From positions 310,001 through 374,000 of the forward strand of contig NZ_CP163424.1 in the NCBI RefSeq assembly GCF_041429795.1: 64,000 nt of DNA, written 5' to 3'. The notes under the pieces were generated by a model. That model saw only the letters and a list, made by a program, of their open reading frames with translations, had not been told where the DNA came from and searched no databases. Positions within the stretch are counted from its first letter, which is position 1. Every line of letters begins with the position of its first letter. Origin of the DNA: Algimonas porphyrae. Its GTDB lineage: Bacteria; Pseudomonadota; Alphaproteobacteria; Caulobacterales; Maricaulaceae. This document shows positions 49,774-58,842 of this stretch, piece after piece. Position numbers and translations under genes: made by a program.

Positions 49774-50630
49774 GCGAGACCTCGATCCCGATTGCAAAGC
49801 TGGCTGGCGTTTGCGGTTGGCCGATCCATCACTCGCTGTCGCCGGTTCTGCATAATTACTGGCTGCGACAGGCCGGAATCCGCGGCGCATATGTGCCGTT
49901 CATGGTCAAGCCGTGGGACGCGATCCGTGCCTTTCGGTCGCTCAAACAGACAACGATCAGCGGGGTCAATGTAACCTTGCCGCTCAAGACGAGTGCGTTT
50001 CGCGCGGCCGATGAAGCGACGGCGGACGCGCACCGGATTGGTGTCGCCAACTGCCTCTTCATGCGTGATGGCAAGCTGATCGCCCATAATACGGATATGG
50101 AGGGCTTTATCAGCCCGCTTTTGCAACGGCGTGGCCAAGCTTGGCTGCGTCAGCGGACCGCACTGGTGATCGGGGCGGGCGGCGCGGCGCGCGCCGTGAT
50201 CGGGGCACTGATCGCTGAAGGTGTGCCCGAGATCATTATCGTCAACCGCACGGACGAAACCGCCGATGATCTGGTGACGCAGGCGGGACTACCCTCCTTC
50301 TATTCCCTACCCTGGGCGCAGCGCAGTCTGGCAACCCATCGGGCCGGACTGATTATCAATGCCAGTGCGGCAGGGATGAGCGGTTATCCGGCGCTGGATA
50401 TCGATCTGTCGCGCGCGCCGGAGACGGGTCTGGTCTATGACCTGATTTATACGCCGGAACGCACGCCGCTGATCGCGCAGGCTGAAGCGCAGGGCTTGGA
50501 GACGATCGGCGGCCTATCCATGCTGATCGGGCAGGCGCGCCCTTCCTTTCGGCTGTTCTACGGGGTCGAGGCGCCTGCATCCGATCCATCGGATCTCTTA
50601 CGTCAGGCGCTGATGACGGGCCAGCGATGA
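49770..50630 (+). CDS. aroE: Shikimate dehydrogenase
   Basis: A 286-residue enzyme of aromatic amino-acid synthesis that reduces dehydroshikimate with NADPH. PIHHSLSPVLHNYWL binds shikimate, NVTLPLKTSAF carries the catalytic Lys, NTDMEGFI the Asp, and VIGAGGAARAVIGAL binds NADPH; GLSMLIGQARPSF closes it. GTG 49770 overlaps the maf stop. The next gene starts in its last codons. Confidence 0.95.
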   Translation: MSETSIPIAKLAGVCGWPIHHSLSPVLHNYWLRQAGIRGAYVPFMVKPWDAIRAFRSLKQTTISGVNVTLPLKTSAFRAADEATADAHRIGVANCLFMRDGKLIAHNTDMEGFISPLLQRRGQAWLRQRTALVIGAGGAARAVIGALIAEGVPEIIIVNRTDETADDLVTQAGLPSFYSLPWAQRSLATHRAGLIINASAAGMSGYPALDIDLSRAPETGLVYDLIYTPERTPLIAQAEAQGLETIGGLSMLIGQARPSFRLFYGVEAPASDPSDLLRQALMTGQR

Positions 50631-51265
50631 GCGCGTCAGGGCAAGCTCCGATCGTGATCGGCCTGACGGGATCGATCGGCATGGGGAAGTCGACCATGGC
50701 AGCCTTGTTTGCGAGCCGGGGAGTTCCTGTTTTTGACGCCGATGCTGCCGTGCACCGCCTTTATGCACCCGGCGGACGGGCTGTTCCGCTGATACGGGCG
50801 GTGTTTCCGGATGCGATCAGCGCGGATGGAGCGGTCGACCGGTCTGTTCTCGGCCATCACATGCGCGCGGACCCGTTGAATCTGGATGTCCTGACCAGCT
50901 TCGTTCATCCATGGGTGGGCGAGATGCGCGCCGCTTTCATGCAGCAAGCGATTGATGACGGAGCGGAAGCGGTTCTGTTCGACATTCCGCTTCTGTTCGA
51001 AACGGGCGGTGAGGCGGAGGTCGACGTAACGATCGTTGTGACGGCACCTGCGGACGTGCAGCGCGCGCGGGTCATGGCGCGCCCCGGTATGAGCGACGCT
51101 CTGTTCGATAGCCTGCTGGCTCGCCAGATGCCGGATGCAGAGAAAAAGGCCCGGGCCGACTATATCATATCGACTGCAGACGGCATTGAGGCGGCGCGTC
51201 AGAGAGTCGATCACGTTCTGGCCGCTATTCTGGCGGGCGCGGAATCCACAGAAGACGCGCATTAG
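50627..51265 (+). CDS. coaE: Dephospho-CoA kinase
   Basis: The 212-residue enzyme does the last step of CoA synthesis. The P-loop is IGLTGSIGMGKSTMAALFASRGVPVFDADAAVHRLY; VLFDIPLLFETGGEAEVD and VVTAPADVQRARVMARPGMSDALFDSLLARQMPDAEKKARADYIIST follow. It overlaps aroE by 4 bases, and dnaQ follows after 39 bases. Confidence 0.95.
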   Translation: MSASGQAPIVIGLTGSIGMGKSTMAALFASRGVPVFDADAAVHRLYAPGGRAVPLIRAVFPDAISADGAVDRSVLGHHMRADPLNLDVLTSFVHPWVGEMRAAFMQQAIDDGAEAVLFDIPLLFETGGEAEVDVTIVVTAPADVQRARVMARPGMSDALFDSLLARQMPDAEKKARADYIISTADGIEAARQRVDHVLAAILAGAESTEDAH

Positions 51266-51304
51266 CCCCTGCCCTCGCCGGACAAATCGGCCTAGACTTT
51301 CATC

Positions 51305-52039
51305 ATGGCGGGCTTGCGCGAAATCGTCTTCGATACGGAAACGACCGGCTTTGACAGTCAGGGTGCGGACCGGATCACGGAGCTGGGCTGTATCGAACTG
51401 ATCGACTGGCTGCCCACGGGCGAGCAGTTTCACGCCTTTATTGACCCGGAGCGGGACGTTCCTGCTAAAGTCGTGGAGATTACCGGCCTGACCACGGAAT
51501 TTCTCCGCGGAAAGCCGAAATTTGCCGAGCGAGCCGATGCCTTTCTCGATTTTATCGGCGATGCGCCGCTGGTCGCGCATAATGCCAAATTCGATATGGG
51601 CTTTATTAATGCGGAGCTGCGGCGCGCACGCCGACCCGAAATTCCGGAACATCGCTTCATCGATACGCTGGCTATGGCCAATGAGAAGTTTCCAGGCAGC
51701 CCGGCCTCGCTCGATGCGCTCTGCAAGCGTTTCGACATCAGCTTGTCGGCGCGTGACAAGCATGGGGCCATTATCGACTCGGAATTGCTGGCGCGCGTCT
51801 ATCTTGAACTGCGCGGCGGACGTGAGCGTTCGCTGGCCTTCGAACCAGACCGCGCCGGGGGCTCTGGTTCATCCGTGAAAGCCGCGCCTGCCCGGGCGCG
51901 ACCTGCGCCTCTACCGAGCCTTCTGACGGATGTGGAACGCGCGGCGCATGCGGCCTTCCTGGCCGACATGGGCGGGTCGGCCCTTTGGGAGCGGGTTCAT
52001 CGTCGGATGGAAGGGCGCCGCGCCGAAGGCGAGCGTTAA
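51305..52039 (+). CDS. dnaQ: DNA polymerase III subunit epsilon
   Basis: The 244-residue proofreading exonuclease. ExoI is IVFDTETTGFD, ExoII is LVAHNAKFDMGF, and ExoIII-epsilon is DKHGAIIDSELLARVY (His and Asp). The C-terminal third is Pro/Ala-rich, then helical, and would bind the polymerase subunit. It ends in a 4-base convergent overlap with parB. The order hemE-oriC-ppsR-maf-aroE-coaE-dnaQ is as in other Alphaproteobacteria. Confidence 0.95.
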   Translation: MAGLREIVFDTETTGFDSQGADRITELGCIELIDWLPTGEQFHAFIDPERDVPAKVVEITGLTTEFLRGKPKFAERADAFLDFIGDAPLVAHNAKFDMGFINAELRRARRPEIPEHRFIDTLAMANEKFPGSPASLDALCKRFDISLSARDKHGAIIDSELLARVYLELRGGRERSLAFEPDRAGGSGSSVKAAPARARPAPLPSLLTDVERAAHAAFLADMGGSALWERVHRRMEGRRAEGER

Positions 52040-53040
52040 CCGCCCATCAGCCCCATGCGTTGCAGCAAGGCCTGAAGGTGGTCTAAGTCATTGTATTTTA
52101 ATCTTATTTCCCCTCTCTTTCCCGACTGACGAATGTCGGCGGGGAAGCCGGTTTCGTCTTGGATCCGTTGTTCCAGCGCGATAATGTCGGCAGGTTTCTC
52201 ACGCGTTTTCCGGGCGGGGAGTTTCGGACTCTTATCCCCCTGCGCCCAGCGTTCGGCGTCCCGGACAGTCAATGCCTTCTCGACGATGGCTTCGGCCAGC
52301 GCGTCCGGATCATCGGCGGCCAGCAGGGCGCGCGCATGACCCGCCGTAATTGCGCCTGTCATCAGCAGATCACGTCCGCGCGGTGTCAATCCGGTCAAAC
52401 GGACCGTATTGGCGACATGAACCCGGCTTTTTCCGATTGTTGTCGCGATTTCCGCTTGGGTGCGGCCAAATTCGGTGATTAGCCTTTCATAGGCGAGTGC
52501 TTCTTCGAGCGGATTCAGATCGGCGCGCTGGACGTTTTCGATCACGCCGATTTCCAGAACATCGCGATCGGAGAGGTCGCGAACCATGACGGGTATCGAT
52601 GTCAACCCGGCCCTGAGGGCCGCCTGCCAGCGCCGTTCGCCCGCTACGATCTGGAACTGTCCGTCATCGATCCCGCGAACGAGAATGGGCTGCAGAACAC
52701 CCTTCTGCTGGATCGAGGCAATCAGATCGTCAAGCTTGTCGCGGGCAAAGACTTTTCGCGGCTGATCCGGATTTCTCTGCAGACGAGAAATGGCGACATG
52801 CAGAATATTAGGCTGTTCCAGCGGCGCGTCGCCCTTCCGTGTATCGACCAGGGTCTGAACAAGCTTGGCCTCCTCAGGTGTCCGGGCCAGAGGCGGCGCG
52901 GAATCTGGGCTAGACGCGGATTTCGTTTCCAGCGGCGCGTCGTCTTCTGCGACCGGAACAGCGGCTTCGTTCAACCCGCTATCGCTCATTAGCGCCGACA
53001 GGCCACGTCCGAGACCTCTGTCTTTTTTGCGTCCAGCCAT
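52036..53040 (-). CDS. parB: Chromosome partitioning protein ParB
   Basis: The 334-residue protein loads on parS and organises the origin region. The N-terminus (KKDRGLGRGLSALMSD) is typical of chromosomal ParB. NPDQPRKVF, GERRWQAALRAG (CTP-binding box) and the HTH region (NPLEEALAYERLITEFGRTQAEIATTIGKSRVHVANTVRL) are clear. The C-terminal dimer domain ends RGEIRLKYNDLDHLQALLQRMGL. It is transcribed with parA, and three parS sites lie between 53981 and 55096. Confidence 0.97.
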   Translation of the reverse strand: MAGRKKDRGLGRGLSALMSDSGLNEAAVPVAEDDAPLETKSASSPDSAPPLARTPEEAKLVQTLVDTRKGDAPLEQPNILHVAISRLQRNPDQPRKVFARDKLDDLIASIQQKGVLQPILVRGIDDGQFQIVAGERRWQAALRAGLTSIPVMVRDLSDRDVLEIGVIENVQRADLNPLEEALAYERLITEFGRTQAEIATTIGKSRVHVANTVRLTGLTPRGRDLLMTGAITAGHARALLAADDPDALAEAIVEKALTVRDAERWAQGDKSPKLPARKTREKPADIIALEQRIQDETGFPADIRQSGKRGEIRLKYNDLDHLQALLQRMGLMGG

Positions 53041-53062
53041 GGTTCAAGCTCCTGATATCATT

Positions 53063-53845
53063 TTACTTCTTGCGCTGAGCATGTTTGCGCAGGATTTCAC
53101 GGGCCAGCCGGCGATAGGCTTTGGCGCCCTGGCTGGCGGAGTCGTAGGTCGTCACGGGCTCGGCAAAGCTGGGCGCTTCGGCAATCCGCACATTGCGGGG
53201 AATCACGGTCTCGAACACAGCACGTCCAAGATGACGGCGAACATCGTCGGCGACCTGAGCCGAGAGGCGGTTACGCTTGTCATACATGGTCAACACCACG
53301 CCATCGATGGCGAGTTTCGGATTGATCCCGGCCTTCGCCATTTCGACGGTTTTCAGTAATTGCGACAGACCTTCGAGGGCGAAAAACTCGCATTGCAGCG
53401 GCACGATGATGGAGCGCGCGGCAGTCAGGGCGTTGAGTGTCAGCAGGTTGAGCGAGGGCGGACAGTCGATCAGCACATAGTCGAAACCTGCCGTCGCGGC
53501 CTCCATGGCATCGCTCAGCCGCCGCGTCCGACCGTCAGCCGTTCCGATTTCAAGCTCAGCCGCCGCCAGATCGGGGTGACTGGGCAGAATATACAGCCCA
53601 CGAACCCGCGTCGGGCGCACAGCATCGTCGATCGACAAGCCGTCCGTCAGCACATGATAGGTTGACTGCTCACGATCATCCCGCCGCACGCCCAAGCCGG
53701 TCGAAGCATTACCTTGCGGGTCCATATCGATGAGCAGAACGCGTTGTTCATGCTCGGCCAGCGCGGCCGCAAGGTTGATGGCCGTCGTCGTCTTTCCGAC
53801 CCCGCCCTTCTGGTTGACCACGGCCATAGTTCGTTTGGGTATCAC
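53063..53845 (-). CDS. parA: Chromosome partitioning ATPase ParA
   Basis: The 260-residue deviant-Walker ATPase drives segregation of ParB-parS. VVNQKGGVGKTTTAINLAAALAE is the P-loop; VLLIDMDPQGNASTGLGV, YVLIDCPPSLNLLTLNAL and VLTMYDKRNRLSAQVADDVRRHLG follow. The start is GTG 53845 with CAGGGA upstream. It is followed by parB after 22 bases and preceded by a parS site. Confidence 0.97.
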   Translation of the reverse strand: MIPKRTMAVVNQKGGVGKTTTAINLAAALAEHEQRVLLIDMDPQGNASTGLGVRRDDREQSTYHVLTDGLSIDDAVRPTRVRGLYILPSHPDLAAAELEIGTADGRTRRLSDAMEAATAGFDYVLIDCPPSLNLLTLNALTAARSIIVPLQCEFFALEGLSQLLKTVEMAKAGINPKLAIDGVVLTMYDKRNRLSAQVADDVRRHLGRAVFETVIPRNVRIAEAPSFAEPVTTYDSASQGAKAYRRLAREILRKHAQRKK

Positions 53846-53980
53846 GTCAATATCCCTGGATGCCGCTCAGCAACGCATCACGTCGCTGAAAATTCGCTAT
53901 TTCGGCGTCTATGCCGCCATTTCGTGACGCAAGTCCATCAGGTGACCTGAGTTTCGCACAGAATATGCGCGGCCTGAGAC

Positions 53981-53996
53981 TGTTTCACGTGAAACA
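53981..53996. other. parS site 1 (parA-rsmG intergenic)
   Basis: TGTTTCACGTGAAACA is a perfect 16-base palindrome equal to the widespread ParB-binding parS sequence. It lies two bases downstream of the rsmG stop and upstream of parA, so it may also serve in parAB autoregulation. Confidence 0.95.
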
Positions 53997-53997
53997 A

Positions 53998-54621
53998 TCA
54001 GCGCGGCTTAAGCTCATTGATGAGAAGAATCTGGCCGCCGCCCTCCGTCATGCTGGGCTGCAATTTCGTGTCGAATGACCAGTCCAGCTGCGCATCCTTG
54101 ATTTCGTGCGCAACATTTGCGCCTTTCAGCAGCAAAATGCGCCCATCCGGGCCAAGATGATGCATGGCCAGAGGTAAGATGCGGCCAAGTGGCGCGAAAG
54201 CCCGTGCAGTGATCAGATCGGCTTGCAAGGATGGAAGGGCTTCGATCCGGGCGGCATGGATCGTGGCGGGAAGCGCTGTTTCACGTGAAACACTCTTCAG
54301 AAAACTGGCTTTTTTGCCGACCGATTCGATCATATGAATATGGCGATCGGCATTCTGGTGTTTCGCGTCGATCGCAAGGGCAAGAGCCGGAAAGCCTGCG
54401 CCTGAACCGAAATCGACGATGGTACGGTCCCGTTCTGTTACCAAAGGCAGGATTTGAGCAGAGTCCAACGCATGGCGATTCCAGAAATGATCCAGAGAGT
54501 CCGGCGCGACCAGATTGATTCGCGCATTCCACTTGCGCAACAATTGCTCCCAGCGCTGATAATCCGCCAGGCTGGCTGGATGGATCGGCGCCCTGTTGGC
54601 GAAAGATGTTGCGTTCGTCAT
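53998..54621 (-). CDS. rsmG: 16S rRNA (guanine-N7) methyltransferase RsmG
   Basis: The 207-residue enzyme methylates G527 of 16S rRNA. YQRWEQLLRKWNARINLVA and HFWNRHALDSAQILPLV begin it; VDFGSGAGFPALALAI is the AdoMet site. It carries a perfect parS in its coding sequence at 54277. It is two bases downstream of mnmG, in the usual mnmG-rsmG-parAB order. Confidence 0.95.
   Translation of the reverse strand: MTNATSFANRAPIHPASLADYQRWEQLLRKWNARINLVAPDSLDHFWNRHALDSAQILPLVTERDRTIVDFGSGAGFPALALAIDAKHQNADRHIHMIESVGKKASFLKSVSRETALPATIHAARIEALPSLQADLITARAFAPLGRILPLAMHHLGPDGRILLLKGANVAHEIKDAQLDWSFDTKLQPSMTEGGGQILLINELKPR
54277..54292. other. parS site 2 (inside rsmG)
   Basis: TGTTTCACGTGAAACA, identical to site 1, lies within the rsmG coding sequence about 280 bases away. 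Its exact conservation within codons shows selection for the DNA sequence. Confidence 0.95.
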
Positions 54622-54623
54622 GG

Positions 54624-56489
54624 TCAGGCGGCGGGGCGTTTGCGCATATGCGCCAGAACAGCCATCAACGCGCCGGGCGTGACCCCTTCCAGGCGTGCGG
54701 CCTGGCCCAAGGTTGCGGGGCGTGCTGTTTCGAGCTTTTCCCGGACTTCATTGGAGAGGCTGCCAATCTGCGCATAGTCCAGCGTATCGGGAAGCCTCAG
54801 CCCTTCATCACGGCGGAACGCATCGATGTCGCGCTGCTGGCGTTCCAGATATCCGGCGTAGGTCGCATGGATTTCGGCAAAGTCCTGTGCCCGGGGCGAA
54901 AGCGACTGGAGTTCCGGGAAGACAGGCAGAAGATCGGCCATGGAGATGTCGGGATAGGCCAGAAGATCCTGAACGCTCCGGGCCTGACCGTCCTGATTGA
55001 TCGTAAAGCCAGCTTCCTTAAGAGCATTCGGCGTTCGGGTGAGGGAGGCAATGAGCGTTTTCGTCACGTCGAATTCTGATTGTTTCACGTGAAACATGTC
55101 AGCGCGATCGTTTGAGGTGAAGCCCAGATCGATCGCCAGCGGCGTCAGTCGCATATCGGCATTGTCGGCCCGAAGATGCAGTCGATATTCGGCGCGACTG
55201 GTAAACATGCGGTAGGGTTCACTGACGCCTTTGGTGATGAGATCGTCAATCATGACGCCGATATAGGCCTGGCTCCGGTCCAGAATGAAGGGCTCGCGTC
55301 CTTGCGACGCCAGAGCCGCATTCGCGCCCGCCATCAGGCCCTGCGCAGCCGCTTCCTCATAGCCGGTCGTTCCGTTGATCTGGCCCGCCAGATAAAGCCC
55401 GGGCAGGGCGCGCGTCTCTAGCGTGGCGCGCAGCTCTCGCGGATCGACATAATCATATTCGATCGCATAGCCGTAGCGTTTGACGTCGACCTGTTCGAGG
55501 CCACGTATGGTTCGCAGAAAGGCGTCCTGCACATCGATCGGCAAAGAGGAGCTGATCCCGTTCGGATATACCGTGTCGCCATCCGGATGGCCCGGCAGAC
55601 CTTCGGGTTCGAGGAAAATCTGGTGTCGGTCACGGTCTGCAAACCGGACCACCTTATCTTCGATAGCGGGACAATATCGCGGCCCGCGCCCTGAGATAGA
55701 ACCGCTATAAATTGCTGATTTCGTTATGTTATCAGCGATTACAGCGTGGGTATCAGCATTGGTATGCGTGATCGCACAGGCAATCTGCGGCACAGTTATG
55801 CGGTCGGTCAGAAAGCTGAACGGAACAGGGACCGCGTCGGCCTGTTGCAGCTCGAGTGCGCCCCAATCGATTGACGCCTTGGACAGACGCGCCGGCGTGC
55901 CGGTCTTCAAGCGTCCCATGGACAGGCCCATCGCATAGAGGCGCGCCGACAGGCTGTCCGCGGGGGGTTCGCCCCAGCGTCCAGCCGGCGTTCGCTCGTC
56001 CCCAATGTGGATCACGCCCTTGAGAAACGTCCCGGTTGTCAGAACGACCCGGTCGGCCAGAAACTCCCGGCCGTCCTCCGTCACGATGCCGGACAATCGT
56101 CCGGTGTCAACGATCAGATCGCGCACTGCGCCTTCAACAATATCGAGTTGCGCCTGCGCGGCCATTTCGGCCTGCATCGCATTGCGGTAGAGCCAGCGGT
56201 CGCTTTGCGTGCGCGGGCCGCGAACGGCGGGGCCTTTAGACCGGTTCAGCAGGCGGAACTGGATACCGGACGCATCCGCGACCCGGCCCATTACACCGCC
56301 CAGCGCGTCGATCTCGCGCACCAGATGGCCTTTGCCGAGCCCACCAATCGCCGGATTGCAGCTCATTTCTCCGATCGTGGCCGCCTTATGCGTCAACAGC
56401 AGCGTGTTCGCACCCAGACGCGCAGCCGCGCTGGCTGCATCACAGCCCGCATGTCCGCCTCCGATAACGATGACATCGTAAGATTTCAT
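54624..56489 (-). CDS. mnmG: tRNA uridine-5-carboxymethylaminomethyl modification enzyme MnmG
   Basis: The 621-residue FAD protein works with MnmE on wobble uridines. [30 protein letters not shown] binds FAD, and [44 protein letters not shown] and [26 protein letters not shown] follow; the C-terminal helices end in [22 protein letters not shown] 56489 is chosen since the FAD motif starts just after. A parS palindrome lies in the coding sequence at 55081. Next to mnmE and rsmG. Confidence 0.97.
   Translation of the reverse strand: MKSYDVIVIGGGHAGCDAASAAARLGANTLLLTHKAATIGEMSCNPAIGGLGKGHLVREIDALGGVMGRVADASGIQFRLLNRSKGPAVRGPRTQSDRWLYRNAMQAEMAAQAQLDIVEGAVRDLIVDTGRLSGIVTEDGREFLADRVVLTTGTFLKGVIHIGDERTPAGRWGEPPADSLSARLYAMGLSMGRLKTGTPARLSKASIDWGALELQQADAVPVPFSFLTDRITVPQIACAITHTNADTHAVIADNITKSAIYSGSISGRGPRYCPAIEDKVVRFADRDRHQIFLEPEGLPGHPDGDTVYPNGISSSLPIDVQDAFLRTIRGLEQVDVKRYGYAIEYDYVDPRELRATLETRALPGLYLAGQINGTTGYEEAAAQGLMAGANAALASQGREPFILDRSQAYIGVMIDDLITKGVSEPYRMFTSRAEYRLHLRADNADMRLTPLAIDLGFTSNDRADMFHVKQSEFDVTKTLIASLTRTPNALKEAGFTINQDGQARSVQDLLAYPDISMADLLPVFPELQSLSPRAQDFAEIHATYAGYLERQQRDIDAFRRDEGLRLPDTLDYAQIGSLSNEVREKLETARPATLGQAARLEGVTPGALMAVLAHMRKRPAA
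55081..55096. other. parS site 3 (inside mnmG)
   Basis: TGTTTCACGTGAAACA, the third exact copy, lies inside mnmG about 790 bases from site 2. All three lie within 1.1 kb and about 6-7 kb from the proposed oriC. Confidence 0.95.
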
Positions 56490-56554
56490 GCGGCGGCCTA
56501 TAAGGCAGAGGGGCGTCGTCGTCACCTGTCACGCTGCAGCATGGCTCAGGCGCG

Positions 56555-57862
56555 CTATTTGCCGACGCAGAACTGGCTGAAGATCCGGTCGAACACCTCT
56601 TCGATGTCGGCGCGCCCGGCCAATTCGTCAATGGCGCGCAGGGCGGCGCGGATGTCCTCGCTGACCAGTTCGGGTGCGACCCCGAGATGGGTCCGAGCCG
56701 ATTGCGTGGCCGTCAGCGCGCGTCTGGCGCAATCGACATGGCGCGCCCGTGTCAGGCTGGCGGATTCGGTTCCGGTAAAGCGGGTGGAGACGATCATCGT
56801 CAGTCGGTCCATGAGATCGTCCAACCCATTTCCTGTTAACGCATTGATTTCATTTTTTTTTACAGGCCCTTCGACGTTCTTCAGCACAATGTCACCATCC
56901 TGCAGGTGTGTGTCGATAGCCGGTTCGCGTTGCAGCAGGATGCGCAAATGCGCCTGTTCGGCGCGCGCGCGCGCGCGCCGAACGCCTTCGGCCTCGATTG
57001 CGTCCGTCGTGTCGCGCAGACCGGCCGTGTCCGAGAATGTGACGGGCAGCCCGGCGATGACCATATGCGCCTCGACAATATCGCGGGTCGTTCCGGCGTG
57101 TGGTGAGGTAATGGCGACATCGCGCCCGACGATCTGATTGAGCAGGGTCGATTTTCCGGCATTGGGCGCGCCGATAATGGCGATCTCGATCCCGGTTCTG
57201 ACGGCGCGTCCGCGATCCGCCTGTATCAGAGCGGCTTCCATACCGACGATCACGCGGTCCAGATGAGGGCGAGCGGCGTGCGAGAGCGCGTCCGGAACGT
57301 CACCCTCATCGGCAAAATCGATCTCGCCTTCAACCTGGGCCAGCGCGTCAAGCAAGCCGCTTCGCCAGTCTTCATAGAGACCTTTCAGCCGGCCATCCAT
57401 CTGCCGTAGCGCCTGCCGGCGTTGGCCATCCGTCTGCGCGTCGATCAGGTCGATCAGCCCTTCGGCTTCGGTCATATCCATGCGGCCATTTTCGACCGCG
57501 CGCCGGGTAAACTCTCCGGGACGGGCCTGCCGCAGACCGTGCTGCAGTAGAGCGGTGGAGACGGCTTCGATCACGGCCTGCGATCCGTGACATTGCAGCT
57601 CGACGACGGTTTCCCCCGTAAAGCTGTGCGGCGCGGGAAACAGCAGCACGAGCGCCTCATCGATACGTTCGCCCTTATGGCGCAATGTACGCAGGACCGC
57701 TTTTCGCGCGGCCAGGGGACGATCGTCGGTCAGTGACGCCGCAACGGACCGGGCTTGCGGCCCGGACAGCCGCATGACGGCGACACCGGCACGGCCCGAT
57801 GCGGTCGAGAGAGCGAAAATCGTATCGCCCGGTCCGTCAGCAATCTGTGTTTTGACAGTCAT
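56555..57862 (-). CDS. mnmE: tRNA modification GTPase MnmE
   Basis: A 435-residue GTPase. DTIFALSTASGRAGVAVMRLSG opens the formyl-THF-binding domain, followed by HSFTGETVVELQCHGS and RPGEFTRRAVENGRMDMTEAEGLIDLI. The G domain has GAPNAGKSTLLNQI (G1), TTRDIVEA (G2) and DTAGLRDT (G3), and the C-terminus is FCVGK with the conserved Cys. Where NKxD (G4) is expected it reads DIVLKNVEGPVKKNEI, so G4 looks degenerate. A T9 run (56853-56861) lies in this stretch. The gene is otherwise intact. Confidence 0.95.
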   Translation of the reverse strand: MTVKTQIADGPGDTIFALSTASGRAGVAVMRLSGPQARSVAASLTDDRPLAARKAVLRTLRHKGERIDEALVLLFPAPHSFTGETVVELQCHGSQAVIEAVSTALLQHGLRQARPGEFTRRAVENGRMDMTEAEGLIDLIDAQTDGQRRQALRQMDGRLKGLYEDWRSGLLDALAQVEGEIDFADEGDVPDALSHAARPHLDRVIVGMEAALIQADRGRAVRTGIEIAIIGAPNAGKSTLLNQIVGRDVAITSPHAGTTRDIVEAHMVIAGLPVTFSDTAGLRDTTDAIEAEGVRRARARAEQAHLRILLQREPAIDTHLQDGDIVLKNVEGPVKKNEINALTGNGLDDLMDRLTMIVSTRFTGTESASLTRARHVDCARRALTATQSARTHLGVAPELVSEDIRAALRAIDELAGRADIEEVFDRIFSQFCVGK

Positions 57863-57887
57863 GGCGACACTCTTATAGGCGACGGTG

Positions 57888-58799
57888 ATGACTGCCTATA
57901 TGCGATCTCTGTCCCTGTCGGGCGTAGCCTTCCTGTCAGCCTGTCTGCCAGTCTTTCTGACGGGTTGTTCCAGCGCGGGTCCGACGCCGCCCAACGCCTT
58001 TCCCGCCGGGGAGCCCCTGCCGCCGATCCGCACTGTGTTTGAGTGCCTGCCGAAAGAAGCGGCGCTGGTGGCCGCGCATCGGGGCACGGACAGCTCCCTG
58101 AGACTGCCGGAAAATTCGATCAGCGCCCTGGAGGCGATGATCGCGGCGGGCGTCCTGATGGCGGAGATCGATATTGCCGCCATTCGCGACGGGACGCCGA
58201 TCATCTTCCATGACGGTGTGTGGGACGATCACGTCTCATCGACGGGACCGGTCGTGGCGACGGAGCCGGATGCCTTTGCACGGCTCCGACTGAAAGACAT
58301 GAAGGGTGTGATTACGGCAGAACCGGTTCCGACTCTGGCCGACATGCTCGATCGAGCCAAAGACCGCATCTATCTGGAGGTGGATTTCAAAAGCTCTGCT
58401 GACATGGCGACCGTGGTGCAGATGATCCGCGATCGCGACATGACCGATCAGGTGATCCTGATTGCGACGACGGATGATGAAGCGGAGGCATTGCGCCCCT
58501 TTGCCGGTGAATTTCTACTGTCGCTGCCGCGCGCGCGCAAACGGATCACGGCCAATGCCCGACAAGGGGTCTGGATCGGCGGACGCTGGCGTGACGGTGA
58601 CGATAAAGCGGTCGCAGCCCGTCATTATGTGTTCGGCGCGCAATGGCAGAAAAATGCCGCAGAGCTGCCCAAAGCCGCACGGGCGCTGGACCTGCTCGTC
58701 ACCGATCAGCCTCTGCGTTATGACCCCGTCGTCGGGATGAGAGGCAAAGGCGCGGCCTTCCGCGCTTGTCTGAGTGCGGACGAAGATGAGCGCGGATAA
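57888..58799 (+). CDS. Glycerophosphodiester phosphodiesterase family lipoprotein
   Basis: A 303-residue protein. The signal ends in a lipobox (PVFLTGCSS, Cys about 26). The GDPD fold is seen as LVAAHRGTDSSLRLPENSISALEAMIAAGVLMAEIDIAAIRDGTPIIFHDGVWD, with His-Arg, Glu-Asn and Glu-x-Asp metal ligands, then VPTLADMLDRAKDRIYLEVDFK. It would cleave glycerophosphodiesters or lipid-derived compounds in the periplasm. It diverges from mnmE with 25 bases between the starts. It has no obvious partner gene. Confidence 0.85.
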   Translation: MTAYMRSLSLSGVAFLSACLPVFLTGCSSAGPTPPNAFPAGEPLPPIRTVFECLPKEAALVAAHRGTDSSLRLPENSISALEAMIAAGVLMAEIDIAAIRDGTPIIFHDGVWDDHVSSTGPVVATEPDAFARLRLKDMKGVITAEPVPTLADMLDRAKDRIYLEVDFKSSADMATVVQMIRDRDMTDQVILIATTDDEAEALRPFAGEFLLSLPRARKRITANARQGVWIGGRWRDGDDKAVAARHYVFGAQWQKNAAELPKAARALDLLVTDQPLRYDPVVGMRGKGAAFRACLSADEDERG

Positions 58800-58842
58800 A
58801 TGCGCATCGCCGAGCGCTGACGATTCATGTCTTCAGACGCAC

